The notes beneath the pieces are model-generated. The model did no database searches. It worked only from the letters and a program-made list of their open reading frames with translations, and was not told where the DNA came from. From NCBI GenBank assembly GCA_031216445.1, contig CM062205.1, positions 22,771,501-22,835,500 on the forward strand: a stretch of DNA of 64,000 nucleotides. Direction: 5' to 3'. Shown here in pieces: positions 35,125-49,900 of this stretch (the stretch's first letter is position 1; every line of letters starts with the position of its first letter). Source of the DNA: Lateolabrax maculatus. Its lineage: Eukaryota > Chordata > Actinopteri > Acropomatiformes > Lateolabracidae. The translations under genes and the position numbers were made by a program.

Positions 35125-38100
35125 GTGAGTACAGTCAGGGACATCTGCTGAAATGGGATTTGTAGTGGTGAGTAATATTGCCTCTCAGGGGGCAGAAGAC
35201 GAGGGTGGAGATTTGTTGTATGGGGCTGAAAAGTCACCACAAGCTGTTTGGAACACTTTTTTTTTAAATGCAGTAGCAGAAGGGATTTTATATTCAGTCT
35301 GTGTGGCTCCAGAGAAGTGCTTCCTGGATATATAAACTAATACAAGATATGAAATCTTGACCTGCTTTCTTGAAGCTGCCTCCTCTACTGTAATTCTCCT
35401 GAAATTAAAGATTGCCTACATTTCCCAGAGTTCCCTGTAACATCCACAATGTGTGAACTTGTTCAACTCAGGTGTGGGTGACACTGTATGTGTAGGTGGA
35501 CAGAGAAAATTGTGTGTTCAGAAAGGGCAAGACGGCAAGTGTTTCTAGTTTGAGAAAAAGGATAAGCATTGTTTACCTTCACTGAAAACAAAAGCTGCGA
35601 AACAATGCATTAGCAACTAGAAATAACTGAAGGTGATGTGCTTCAGTGGGTGTAAACAGTGGGGAGATAAAATCATGGAGTGTGTTGAAGGATTAGTGTC
35701 CTTTGTCCTCTGATCCAGTCACTATTTTCTGATAAAGTATATATAAACTGAATGATTAAACGAGAAAATCATCATTAGTCGCATCCCTAGATTACTTTGT
35801 TTGATATTTACAACAGGAATCAATAATGTGTGAGTGAGTAATCCACATTCATCAGCCAGAGTTTCCTCCAGGAAGTTGTGTAGCTGAGGTGATAAACATT
35901 TAAACAATCGCCTCATTCATTAAATCTTTGGTCTTTGCTGTGTGATGCAGCTCCACTTTACTTTAAAGTGAATGTACCTGGTGGATTGAAATGTGCTGTG
36001 CCTGTTGTACTATTATATATACTCTATCATTAGATTATTACTCCTTTTAGGTCTTGCGTGACTGTAAATAAATCAGCTTGAGTCAGTTAGTTGTACAGTA
36101 GACGACTGGTTCCTTCTGTCAGACATAAAGATGAACTCTTCCTGCACTTCATTCTTCCTATAGAGCACTTCGCTTGGCTAACAGTGACCCCTCGTCACCC
36201 TCACATATACAAACAAATTGAAACAAAGACTTAGAGGTGAAGACTTGTCTTGTTTCATTTAAATGCTTTTTAGAGGCCTGGACAGGCAAAACAATCCAGT
36301 ATCTCACAAGGAAGCAAAATACTTGATGATGCAGAATCAGGCTTCATTTTGACTCACATTGCCTTGTTTCAGTAGCTTTTGCAGAGAGGCAGAAAGTTGT
36401 TTCCCTGTCAGCAGGAATGAGGACAAACTGCTTTTAATAAATCTTCTGTGACATTCATTTTGACATCCTGGAGCTCAGCCAAACTAACTTCTCTGGTTTC
36501 ATCATGAATTAATCTTTGCATTCCTCTGTTGGTTTAGTTGTAGATCACCGTGAGGACAAAACACTGTTAAGTCATGCACACGTACACTAAATGCAAATAT
36601 GAACCTTAAGAAACTAAACCATATCAATTTCAAGCACCAAGATTGATTTATATTCCTACCGATGTGACAAAGAGAGGAGAGATTGTGAAACCTATGGAGA
36701 CATATTTTTCACTGAGAAACTTTTCTCTCTCTGCCTCTCTGGCAGGCCTGAGCGCCGGCTCTCCTGTGACCTCTCCACTAAAAAACCTTGGATCCCTTTT
36801 CCAGAAAAAAGACGAAGACGAGAGCAAAGGCCTGCCGCGTTCAAAGACAGGTAAGGCAATCTTTTAAAACTGGACCAATGCTTCTTATCAGTAAGTCTCC
36901 TGGCAGCTTATATTTAAGTTCTACTGACATGTTTTACTGTTTTCTAGACTTTTTTTAATCCATATGACTTGTTTTTTTCACTGTTACATACACTACATAC
37001 ACTACACAAGTATGTGGACACTTGTACATTATTCTCAGACCAGTCAAGTTCTTCTAAACCAAGCTGGGAAAACCATTTCTTTATGGACCTGCCTTTGTGC
37101 AAAGTCATGTTGAAAAGTTGGGGGAACACTATTTTCTAAAATATCATTGTATGATGACAACCATAACAACCAATGGATGTTGTGTTGAAATTGTTTTCGC
37201 GGCTGTTCCAGGGTCAAGAGTGAACTTTCAGACTCAGAGTCATTGAATGCTGTAGCACCAAGATTCTCCTTAACTGGAACAAACCATGAAAAACAAAAGA
37301 ATGTGTAGAAGATGGTTGTCCACATACTTTTGGTCATGTAGTTTATTTTAAAGGTACAATATGCAGCTTCTCCCCTTGAAGCAGGTGGTTAACCACACTC
37401 GGATTTCCCCTAGTTGGGGTAATTTCTGCCCCACAACAACCTGTCAACTGTCAGAAAACAAACACATGGAGATAATGCACTAAAAGCCTAAAAATCCTAG
37501 TGGTGTTATTAATACAGCCACTGGCCAAAATTACCATGAAAAATGGATCCTTTTTTTTACAGCAGAGATCCACACACGTCATTAAGAGAGGTGTATTTAA
37601 TAACATTACCTGGTGTTGTGCATGCTGGCTCACTAACATGGCTTAATGAGGTGGCTGTCATTGATTACACCTGTGCTCTTCATGCTATTAAAACATTAAA
37701 ATGTCTGCTATTAAAACATGGTGGGAAAACAAAAGCCAACTGGTCACATATCATTTATAATCTGGCTGTTTTCCATCCTCAGATCCCAACATGGCCGGGC
37801 TCGGGGAATCTCTCATAAAAAGAGGAGCGTCCATTCGCCGGAGTCTGAAATTGGGGGCTAAGAAGGATAAACCCCTCTGCAGACAGGAGACGGTTGAGGA
37901 GAGTATGGAGGAAAAGGAGGAAAAGAAGGAGGAGGAGGAGGTGGTGTGGGAGGATATCGAGGAGTCCTACACACTGCCAGAAATACCACACACACCACTG
38001 TCAGGTACTTGCTCACGTGTGTTTTTTTACACAAGGAAGGTTTGCTGATGATCCCTGTTTAAAGGCCTCCCATCACAGAGCTGCCCTCAGTGTCACAGTA

Positions 38101-41100
38101 CTGTACGGAGCGAAGCTGTCGACATACACTCTCTGAGCTGTTGCAATGTGGGGAAAGGGATTAAAAGTCTACAGCCATGCGAGTGGCTCTACGAGACTGT
38201 GTTTTTGAAGCTTTAAGAGCAATAAGAGGAACGCGTGACTTTATTCTGATTTGAGCTTCAGCAGCTTACTTTTGCATCAATTGTCAGATTTTCTTGAAAA
38301 GCGTGTACATGTGTCCTTCAGTTTACATCAAAGTGGGCTGCCAACCTTTGTAAGTGTGTAAAGACATTCGCTGCTACGAGCCATGAAGGCAACCTTTTCT
38401 CACAATGTTCCCAAACAACGTCCTATCTCTTTCTCTGTCATCTTTCTTTATCTTTCCCTGTTTTGGCAACAAAAGCAGCCAAAGATAGGAATCTTATTCC
38501 TGGTATAAATACACAGGAGTTGACACGACTGACTCAGTGTAAGTCAATGCAATGTGTCATTGCTTAAACTTTTTCACTGACAAACTCACAAGTCCCTGCT
38601 GTTATTTGTCTCCTTTATTTTTGATTTATTGAGAATGTGAGAATCTGTCTGTTGAGAATAATCAGACATTGTTTTCAAGGACAAATAAACTAAGGAAGTG
38701 CCCTTCCCTGCCTCTCTCTTTCTCTTATCTTTTTTTCTCTCAGCAATTATATTAAACCATTTCTTCTCTATTTTTTCCAGTAATGCAGATCAATAAGCTG
38801 ATAGAGATGGAGGTGCTGGAGGAGGCCCACCTGAACCTACTCTCCATGCGGCAGGAGTTCCAGCAGGAGCGCGAACAGTGCGGCGAGGACTCGCCCATGG
38901 AGCTGGCCAAGAAGGAAAAAGACCTCAACCTCCTCTATGGAGACCTGCGGAACAAGGTCAACACCATAGTGCGCGACTCCAACTCTCTTCCCTCCAGAGA
39001 CAAGGGGCTGCTTGTGTCCGTGGCCCGCATCATCCAAGAGGAGGAGAAGCGAGCCGTGGAACCTGGCGGGCTTCCGAGCAGCTGGATGGAGGCGTGGAGG
39101 GAGGCGGTGGGCGAGGGGGTGCAGGTGAAGGTGGAGAGCGTCCTCCTGGAGCGAAGGGAGCAGAACATCTCCTGGTTGGCAGTTCATCTGGGCCGGCTGG
39201 GGGAGGCCATCGTGGAGGACTTGGAGAACGTGAAGAGGGATCTGCGGGGGTCGTACCCTCCCAGCTTTAAAGTCTTCGGCACCTACGTGAAGAGTTACCA
39301 CCGAGTCGTCGGGCAGCACCTGAAGAAGCTGGAGCGACAGGTGACGGAGCTGAAGGATCTGTACGCCCTGCTGGACTGGATCATCAACCGCTACAAGGGG
39401 TCAGTGAATCAGCATCATCAGTGTGGATTAGACTAGATTGTGTTTGTGTCAAAGTCTGATAAATCGTCTTCCTCTGTGCCATAGAGCAGCACCAAATCTG
39501 TATTATTCCGCAGCTGAAAATAGTCCCCAACTAATGTCCCTTTTCTTCTAGTTTGAGTAACATTTAAAAAAAAAAGGAACTGATGAAACTATATATGTGT
39601 GACCGTTTTTTCTTAAGTAGGAACCAATTGGTTTGGGGCTGCTTTTGCTTTTTTATAGGATTTCTTTACCATAAGAAAAATGCATTTGCATGGAATTGTA
39701 ACCTGGTCGTATTTTACTTATTTTTCTGCCATTGTTCCTAGGAGCATGGCTGTATTAAACCTGATATTGGGCCCCTATTAACCCTACCCCTGTCGCCTAC
39801 ATGCTTCCGTTATATCCCATGCAGCCAGTAGTCCTATGCTGGAATAATAATGCAACCATTTTTGTCTCCATTTAGTTTATTTAGAAAATTATATGAAACA
39901 TGTTAGGAATGAAAGAAAAAAGGGTTGACGTGCAGTCACGCAGTCCTGATGTCAGACATCTTGCCCACATCTCCCAGGTTGATTGTCTTCCTGTAGCAAT
40001 GTTTATAGCCTCAAATCTGCAGCAAAAAAACACATGTAAAAACATGTCTTGACTGCCCACATAAAGATGTGCCCGCAGATGTTTAAAGGATACCCAACAG
40101 CACCAGAGTGAGCATGAGTTGGGGAAGCAGTTTTTAAAAAGAGGCAGCGCTGCTGACATTATTTGTTGAATCAGGCCACGTCAAACCAAAAAACTGTGCT
40201 CAAAACAACATTTGAGAGGCCAAAAATAAACAGCTGATCTGATAGAAAAGAGGCACACCACTCTCTCGAGGCCAAAATGGAAACATTTAAATCAGGTCGA
40301 GTCCACATTTCTCACAGATTATGTAAAGTAGCATCCTAAAAAAGACTTATGTATACAGTATAACACACTTATACTGTGCAAATCAACTGTGAAAATGAAC
40401 TCCATCATCACAATATGCACCACATCTTGCATGTTGATGACTGGATTTTTATCAAACTTATAAGCAACATGTCTTCTGCATTTTTTTAGTGTGAACAGAT
40501 CACAGCACCGTGAAATATCGTTAAGTGTTTCTTGTTTAACCCCCAACAGCGAGAAGATCATGGGAAATCCTTCCCTGCAGCTGGACATGAGGGATGAGAG
40601 TGTAGATCTGAAGCTGGAGGACGACTTCCTGCAGCAGCTGAAGGAGAAGTACTGCTGCAGAGTGAAGGTGAGGAGCACGCAGCGCCGTGCAGCAGCCACC
40701 ATCGAGGGCGCTCGTTGTCATTTTTCTGGGAATTTAAGGGTTTTTAGCAACCTCAATTAATAACATTTTTAAGATTCCAGTTCTTTTAGACCCAGTGTTT
40801 TTCAATAGGATTCAGGCCCTTTAATCCTTCATGTTGATTTTTAGTTTTCACACATATGTATGAAACTTTCTGGTGTTCAAGAACTTTCCAGTAATTGTTT
40901 TCTACAAAATAAAAAAGGCGTAACAAAAGAAGAAATCAAGAACCAAACCAGAAAAAATTAAAAATCTTTTTAATCATGTGTTTTCTGTAAAGTAATGACA
41001 TTTACTAAAGAAAGTGGCGACTTTTTCTCATATTTCAGTCACAAAACCAAAACACAACTATAAAATATAGCTAGAAATGTTATTATTTGATTTTTAAGAG

Positions 41101-43868
41101 GTGAGCTGCCCTGCAGTTTGGACGCTTTTATTTTCACCTACAAAATAAAAGCACAAAAGCCTCTGATTTGGAAACTAAAGTGAATTTTACAGGACACTAA
41201 GCCGAAGTCTCTGACCTGTAGCTTCCTGTTGTAACACATTCATGGCATTAACAATACAGATTGCCTCTTGTTGTCGAGGCTGAAGTTTTTACAAACTCTT
41301 CAGTGTAAACTTCCACCTCGCTTCTCCCTGTGTGTGTTACTGCAGGAGGACATCCGAGCTTCACTGGACAGAGTCATCGAACTTGAAAATAACGACTTTT
41401 GGAAGATCAAAAAGTCTCCAGAAAAGGAGGAAAACTTCCTCGACTCTCAGTTTCACATGGACATCTGGACGGTACGACACTGCAGCACCTGTTAGACCTT
41501 CATACTGATGATTGTTTTAATGCTTATAGATATCTAGGAGGAGATCACATGATCCTGTGATGTGGTCAAAATAAAACTTGTTCTTCAAAGTGTTCTTTAA
41601 ATATCAAAGGTGCAAAAATAAAAAATAGTGTTTATTTTATTATGAAAGTTCCATCAGTGTATACCTGTAGCGTATCAATAAGACATAGTTCATGAAAGCA
41701 CACAAGTCCCTAAAATACATATCAAATATAGTTTCATATTGGAAGAAATTCACTGGTATTACATCGTTTAGTTTAAAATCATACTTACAAAATACAAAAT
41801 ATGCAACTATAATAAAAAAATATTTTAAAATAGTTAGTAAATTAAATATGTATATGTTAATAAATGTAATATTTCTTTATGTGGCTTAATAGGCTCAAGT
41901 TTATGTTTTTGTATAGTTTTGTGTGCTGTTTTCTGTTATTATTTGTGGTTACTTCTCTTACTCTTGTAATTTTGTCTGTTCAAAAACAAAAAAAAAACAA
42001 GTAAATGTCCAAATATGTCGAATTTAAATGATTGGACATTTCAACCGGTGATGCGGTGATTCGACCATGTGGGGGGAGCAGAGAGCTTCATTAGGCTAAT
42101 TGTTAAACATTGTTCTGTTTTCTTTCTGCAGACAGTTAAAGGAAATAGTGTCAACTCTCGAAACATTGATGCTCAGCTGGAACAGAAAGTGGTCTCTTCC
42201 TGTCTCGCAGAGTTGAAACAGTTCCCCAAGAGGTATGTAAACACAGAGACACAAATACAACAGGACACGTGAACTGGACGTCGAGTGTCATTTAGGAGGT
42301 TTTTAAAATATAAAAGATGATTTAAGCTTTTCCTTAGAGCATCAAAATGAACCTCATGATAAAAGTTTAGCAATTAAAATATATTTCTGGGGACGTAACC
42401 CAAATTTATTCAACTAATTTCCCTCCACAGTACTTGAGAAAATATCTGTGCAATGATGAACCCACAGAGAATTATATCAAACTCTGCAGCTCCACGGTGC
42501 TTTTTGGCCTCTTTTAGCTCGTTTCAGTTTTGTAGAAAGTTTACCTTTAACTTTGTGTCCAAACTTTTCAGAGGCCCTGTTTGCTTATTATCTCATTAAT
42601 TATAAGCTCTTTTAGTATCTATAAGACCATAGGTCAAAGGTCAAATGGCAACACCAGGACAGAAGAATAAGTAAAGCGTTGTCACTTAACACTTAAAGTC
42701 AATAAATAAGTAAAAGAGGAAGGTGGAAGTGTGAGGGGGAACCTGCTGACCAAAAACAGGATCCTGCCCTCTGTGCAAAACTGTGTGATTTTGCCGTTGA
42801 GTAATGTCAGAATATTTCTTTGCATGATTTATGGCTAATGCTATTTTTAACTGAACCAAGTTAAACCCCGCTGCAATACAGTTTCTGAAGATCATGTGTC
42901 CATCCTCTCCATCCATTCTTTATCTCAAAAACACAGAAAGATCAGATGAATATTAATTGTTTTCTCCGGAGACATTTCATCTCCGCAGCAGCAAATGTAG
43001 CAGGAAAAAGGACAGAACACAATGATGCAGCTGAAATATAAAGAATAGCAATAAAGCAACAAGGTAATAAAAGAATAAAAGGGATTAAACTGGAAGTAAA
43101 ATGATGCAGTAAATGTTTTTCTTCAAATTATCTCAGCATATTAAATACAAAACAAAATTAATGTTGGAAAGAGTGTTAATGAATGACATTTATGGATTTA
43201 TTTATTCTTGTCACAGATGTTACCATAACTCTTTACATGGGATATTCATTTAAATACACTATAAGGCCAAACGTATGCGGACACCTAAACAAAGTGTGGG
43301 GACACCGTGAACATTACACTGATAAGTGATCGTTGATATGCTGCTGTATCAGCCCCCGCTCTCTCCTGGGAAGACCATTTCTTTACAGCTCTGGCTTTGT
43401 GCACGGAAACATTGTCATGTTAAAGTAGGAAAGGTCCTTCTTCAAACTTTTGACACAACATTGGAGGAAAACTGTCTTCTCATAAGTATGCAGACAGGAG
43501 TCCATGTACTTTAGGCCTTGACATTAGTTTTCCTTGTTTGGAAATCAGCAGTTGACAGTAGTATGTTTTCTTGCAGTACCCACTAGTGCCCAAAAATCCC
43601 ACAGTTCTCATCTCAAGAGTACGATGAAAGAAAACAGCGGGTTATTTTATAATTATTTAGAATGTTTTACTTCATATTGTGAAAAAAGCTATCTCAGAGA
43701 TGCATATTTGTATATATTTGTTCATTCAATCATTTTTTGTTTCATATACATGTACATATACAGTATAGATTCACTGTATAGTTGTTAACACCCATCTTTG
43801 CATTTCCAAAGAAGCACCAATACAAGACAATATACAGTATCTTCAGTACTAGACTTGCACTAATCATG

Positions 43869-43901
<33 letters not shown>

Positions 43902-46900
43902 TTATAGCATATTAACAGGCACTATAATTGTATATATATAGAGTTAGTTTTGGTTCAGTTTCTAGTCTATTTATTATATTTCTTATTCTAAAAGAAAAAA
44001 AAAAGTGTTGCAGGGCTTTATAGATAAGGTGGACTTCACTGCATGTTTATGGAGATTAAATGTCATTTAAACAGGAAATCCATTTGAGGGGGGGGGGTTG
44101 AAGCCCTTTCAGCCGTCTGACAGGCTAAATATCATCCTCCCCTGAATGAAGTCTCCTCTTTCCTCTGCAGATTTGAGGCGGAGTTCAAGCGTCACTGCAG
44201 CGCTCTCAGACCGCAGCCTCTTTGGTCGGAGTATCAGATAACCTACATCAACAGCTTCACTGCTTTACAGTAAGTCAGATGACTTCCTGAAATCACCCAT
44301 GAGGCATCGTGATGAACAAAACGTGGCCTGTTGGAACCATGAAATGCATGACTTGTCTCAATGACAAGGGAGTAAACTCCACCCTCTAAGGAGGATGGTG
44401 AGTTATGGTTAAAAGCTGAGGGAAAAGACAGTAAGTGGACCTTTTTTTGGTCCAACAACACCCTACTTATAATGTGTGTGTGTTTTTATTTTAAAGATTG
44501 CCCGCAACAATAGTTGCTTTTATAGAAATCTGGACAGTTTAGTCAAAAAAAAAAAAAAAAAAAGTTCAGTTATATCTGTTACATTTTGGTTAAATGGGAT
44601 GACTCATCTTACTGGGCGATTCCAAGCACTCGCACCAACATGGTTTATATAAGATTCAAGCACAAAGACTTTTCTGAGAGCAACAGAACTACATTCCCTC
44701 AGGAGCCGGGGGTTGTTCAGGAGACTGCGCAGAAGAGGCCAGTGGCATACCAACTTAAAATGAGGTCATGCTAAAACATCTGCCAGCCTTGGAGGGAGTG
44801 CCACGTCACGTGATTTCGGGGAATCGGGGCTGCGAGTGAGAAACACTGCTTAGTATAAGTGGGGGAAAGAGAAAGTACTGAGCCTGCTGAACCTCCAACC
44901 CCCCCCCCCCCCCCCGCTTTCCCAGAGAGATGTGAGTCGCGGTGGGTCGTTCAAGGACATTCAGACGTGTCATGAACGGTGTGTTTATAGCTGCAGATTT
45001 GATGTCTGCTTTCTGTGTTTTCTTGCTCTGAGGTTTTAGACGCACAGTTGAGACTGTGGTTGACTTCCCTTATCCCCCCCATCCCCCCCCCGACATGATT
45101 AGGTTGTTAATACTGATGCATCAATGTTAGAGCAGCATTTCACTGCTGTAGTTGCCCCGGGTGGAGACAATCTGAACTACTTTATATACAGTTCAGTATT
45201 TTAAACTAATTGTTCCCAACCTTTGGGTCGGGCCCCTGCAAAGGGTCACCAGACAAATTCGAGGGGTTGTGAGATGATTAATGAGGTAGAAGAAGTAAAA
45301 ACAAAGTTCTGATACGCACATCTGTATTCATTTTCGGAACTTTTTTCCTCAAAGACGAATCACCAGAGCAGTTTTTGTCTTTAGTGAAAGTCAAATATCC
45401 TGTTTAACAGTCACTCAGAGATGCTTTTCCATGTCCTCCTGTTTGTCCTCCTGCAGGCAGCACATGGAGGGGTACCAGGACTCCTGTCCGGATGAGGTGG
45501 AAGGGTTCAGAACAGAGGTGAAGGGGCTGATTGTCAGGCTCATACAGGACCTGGAGGACCAGTTCAAAGAGGATGTCAAGGTAGATTTACAGTAAAGTGA
45601 AAAGGTTATTCTAAGTTAACGCTTATTTCTGGTTTTCACACTCACTTAGTGAGCAGCCACTTTCTACTGTGGTGCGACTCAATCTGCCACCACTTTGGTT
45701 GAGATTTAGATACGATTAGGCACAAAAACTACTTGGTTAAGGGAAGAGAAAGATTGTGGTCGTGGTTAAATAAAACCAAAATAGACTGCAGTGGCAGACA
45801 TATTGCATATTGCACCACAGTATAAGGCTCTTTATCACCTTTCATCTACCATAGGGGCATCTCATCCGAACATGGGGGAACCAGGAGGAGGCTGAAACTG
45901 CTTGAAAATGACTCTAATAATTGTACGATTATCATTGCTGATCATTTTTCTACCAATTTATTATATATATATATATTTATTTATTTTATGGATGGATCAA
46001 CAAAACATCAGACTTTAACATGGGAAACAGCTGTTTGTTTGTGTTTCCAACCGACAGCCAAAGTTGTTTTTTTTAAAAAGCATGACCACAATCGTTCCCT
46101 TACCTTAACAAAGTAGTTAATTCAACCCAAACCAGTAACTCTAAGTTGTGTTTGAGCCTAAACCTAACCAAACCTTAAACCTGCAGTTAGTTTTTGGCCA
46201 CTTGCGGGCAGCAGAAACAAGTTGAGAATGCAACATTGACATATTATCAGCTATTTATTTGATAAGTTGAACTTGTTAGAAAACAGTTTATTTACTGTAC
46301 ACATCCAACAGTTACAGAGTATTACTGTCACTTTTGTCTATAAAGAGATGTGTTAAAGAGCAGATAAAAGCATTGATGACCTCTTCAAACACATGAAGAG
46401 AAAAACAGTAAAAGATTTGTACTATAATGTTTTTAGAAAATATGTTTGAGTTGCTTTCTGTGCTGTTTTCCAGCCCTACCTGGGGAGGATGATGACGAGG
46501 AAGTGGCTCACCGACGATGACGACTTTAAGCAGCTTTACAGTCGGACTGAGCAGCTTTCCGAGCACTGCGCTCTCATGAGGCCGCCACATGTCCAGGTGA
46601 GGAGGGGGAGACGGGGCCACTTCATGTACCAGCTAAATCATTTAATTTATTTTACAGGAAGGTCACAACCCCTCAATGAGGATTGGTTACATGCTTAAGT
46701 GATGGATGTGATTTGATGAAGTTCCAAAGATTTACTGGCCTTTGTTCTTTTATGATTACACAAATCCCACATACATGCAACAGGGACCTTCAGTAAATTC
46801 CTAGAAATTTTAGACTGTCAGATAAAAATAAATAATAATAATAATAAATAATATTTTACTGATAAGGTTTTCACACTTATTTGTTATTTTGCTTTGGAGG

Positions 46901-49900
46901 TCAGTAGAGGAAATCCTTATTTACTTTTTCATTGACCCTCTTGGAAATTCCAGTAAATCAATTTGGGCTCCATTGTTTCTGGTCGGATGCTGCGACTGCA
47001 GAAAACATTAAAGCGAGAGGGGTAAATCCTGGCAACAGGGACAAATGAATAGGTGGAAGTGGAGGTGTTAGCTCAGATGATCTGATGGCTGCTGGTCGCG
47101 TGATGGATAAATAAAGATGAGCACGATTAAAGTTCCCCTTTCTTTGAGCCCATCCTGTTTTTCTCCAAAATTACTCCTTCTATGTGTTTGTGTTTCCCGG
47201 CAACAGGAGTTTGTGAGCCGATTGCACTACCACGTGGTGAGGGAGTACATCGGCCAGCTGATGAAGAATAACTACTCGTGCAAGAACCGGAAACACGAGA
47301 AGGCAGCAGGAAAGATCTGTGTGCAGTGGGGAAATCTCAGAGATCTGTTTGAGGATATGGTAATTAACTCCTTATTTACCCATCAGCATCTTTTCTGTTT
47401 TGCCGGCCAGTTAATGGGGAAAAATAGGAAAAACAATAATTTATTTCAGTAATTTATAGAATCATATGAGCTGTCTTGATGCAATAAACTTCAAACCATT
47501 TGGTGATCTAAAGAGGTTAAATGGAAATGGTGGAAAGTAACTAAGTACATGTACTCAAGTACCGTACTTACTTAATTTTTGAGTTACTTTTAATTTACTT
47601 GAGTATTTCTGTTAATTGTTATTGCATATTTTTAATCCACTACATTTCAGAGAGAAGTATTGTACTTTTTACTCCACTACATTCATTAAGCAGGTATAGT
47701 TACTGCTGTACAGATTCAGATTTTACATAAAAAAGGTTCTGAAACCTTTTTTAAGAGAAGTTTAATAGAACTGCTATTTTTGTGAGTACTTTTTCTAGCA
47801 CTGTTTAAAGGGACACTTTAGTAGTTTAGTATTGCAACAGTACAGTAATTACAACAGTTTTCACAAGCTGAATTATACTCCTTGGGGACTAATAAACTGA
47901 ACTTTATGTGTAAAATTGGTGGAGTTCCCCTTTAAATGGGTGTTTTTAGGATGTTTTTGGACCATTTTATTTCAGTACCATGAAAGAAAGGCTCATTTGC
48001 GAATATTTATCATGATTTACGCTGCCAAAGTGCAAAACAAAAAACAAACAAAAAAAAAGCGTGGGTGGGCTAGCACGGCATGTTCAAAAACATTAAAACT
48101 CATTATTTCTTTATGTTTTGCTATTTTTTCTGTCGTAGAATTCGTCTCACGAGTGGCTCTACCCTGCAGGAGACGACCTGAGCAACATCATCGCACAGAA
48201 AAACAAGACTGACATAAAGAACCACCTGCAGCCTTTAGTGGAGCATTACCCAGACTTCAGGTGAGCATTTCTAACCCATTCATCAAACCATTTTATATGA
48301 CAAACCTGGTTTACCATAAAATCTAATCTAATTTAAACCTTTATTATGTCTTCATAAAAATGAACAGATGTAAAATTAGAGTGAAGACGTGGAGGCGAGT
48401 GAACTTGATATAACCAGTGTTTGTCTGTCTGTGTGGCCATTTCACAGTGGAGGAAGAGACACTCGGATCCTTTACTTAGGAAAATGTAACAATAGCACAC
48501 TATACAAAGCAAATTCTACTTGAGTAAAAGTATTACCTGCAAAATGTACTTCAAGTATCAAGAGTAAAGTGTTGTAAGTACATGATGACCTCATGTAAAT
48601 CCCAGCAGGGCTTCAACCCAATCAGCCACATAACTGAAAACAGTAGTGAGCGTCTGTGGGGCCTTTAATCTATAATGATGCTTCATATTCGATAAGTTGA
48701 TCATAGGTTTTTTACGGTTTAATAAATGTGTGGAGTAAAAAGTTGCATAAATTGGATATACTTAAGTACAGTAGCTGATTAAATGTACTTAGTTACTTTC
48801 CACCACTGCCATAGTGGTTTATTCACATATACCCAGATTTGTGCCACATATCAGAGGAAACATAAACTTTAGGCTAATTTTATCTGTAGTTTAATCAAAT
48901 TTATGGTTAATTCGTGTCTCCAGAAGCTTCCGAAGAGAACTCAGGCTCAACCAGGCATGATGACGAGGCTAATGAGATTAACATCAGCGTTTACTGTAAC
49001 AGCAGAGAAATGACTTATCCAGAAATCACTGGATAAAAATGATGATGACAAACGCGAGGGCAGAGAGCGAGTAGCTCGTGTGCCAGGCAGCCAAGGTTAT
49101 GCAGGTCAAAATGGGGGGGATGTCCTGTCCGCTGCCGGTCAGTTTCTTATAAACCAGGCAGGTTTGTGAAGTAAAAACATACCTAGAAGTTGGCAGAGCG
49201 CTGTGACACGTTCCTGTGATGGAAAACTGCCTTTGTTCAAATCAACAGGCTTTGTTACAAAATACCATGAAGAAAAAAGCCCAGAGTGAAGACATTTAAC
49301 CAACATCCTGATTTTAATTTCTATCTGATACTTTCTATTCATATCTAAAAAGGTTTTCAAAAGTTTCCCTTTTGTAATTGTGGAAGTGTTTGACGAAGGT
49401 GCTTCTGTTTAAATGGAGGAGAGAGAAGTCAAGAGATTAAAGTTCTTAAAAACAAAAAAAATATGCCCAAGTAGACTTGTAATAATGTAACTAAAAGAAT
49501 AAGGAAGCGATGGTGAAATAACAGCAGAAGAGGGGAACAAAATGAAGCAGAAAGTACATTTTAGTTATTGATTTACCCAAAAGAAAATGCAGTGATCATT
49601 TGGCTGCCGTGTTTACATAAAAGCCCTGACATCTGTTAGATGAAGCTCCAGACCAAACACAGAGGGACAAGATATCGACATCTGCTCTGAAATCTCGTGT
49701 TATGAGCAGCTGAGTGACGTTTGACCAAAGTGCAGACATGTGAGTGGATGAGTCAACAAAACAAGCAAAACAAATGAAATGATGAACTGGGCAGTGGTGT
49801 TGATATTGAGTTGAGCTCTCTGAGATTCATTCAGATGATTTTACAGCTGTGATTGTTCACTTCAACCTGTTGCTGCTTAATACATATGGAAAGAAATAAG

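Larger units (their letters stand above)
42233..44170 (+). other. exoc3l4-like intron 7
   Basis: Holds a Tc1-like MITE (43,255-43,520), a (TA)n tract (43,868-43,895) and a G9 run near 44,090. No exon seen. Confidence 0.5.
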
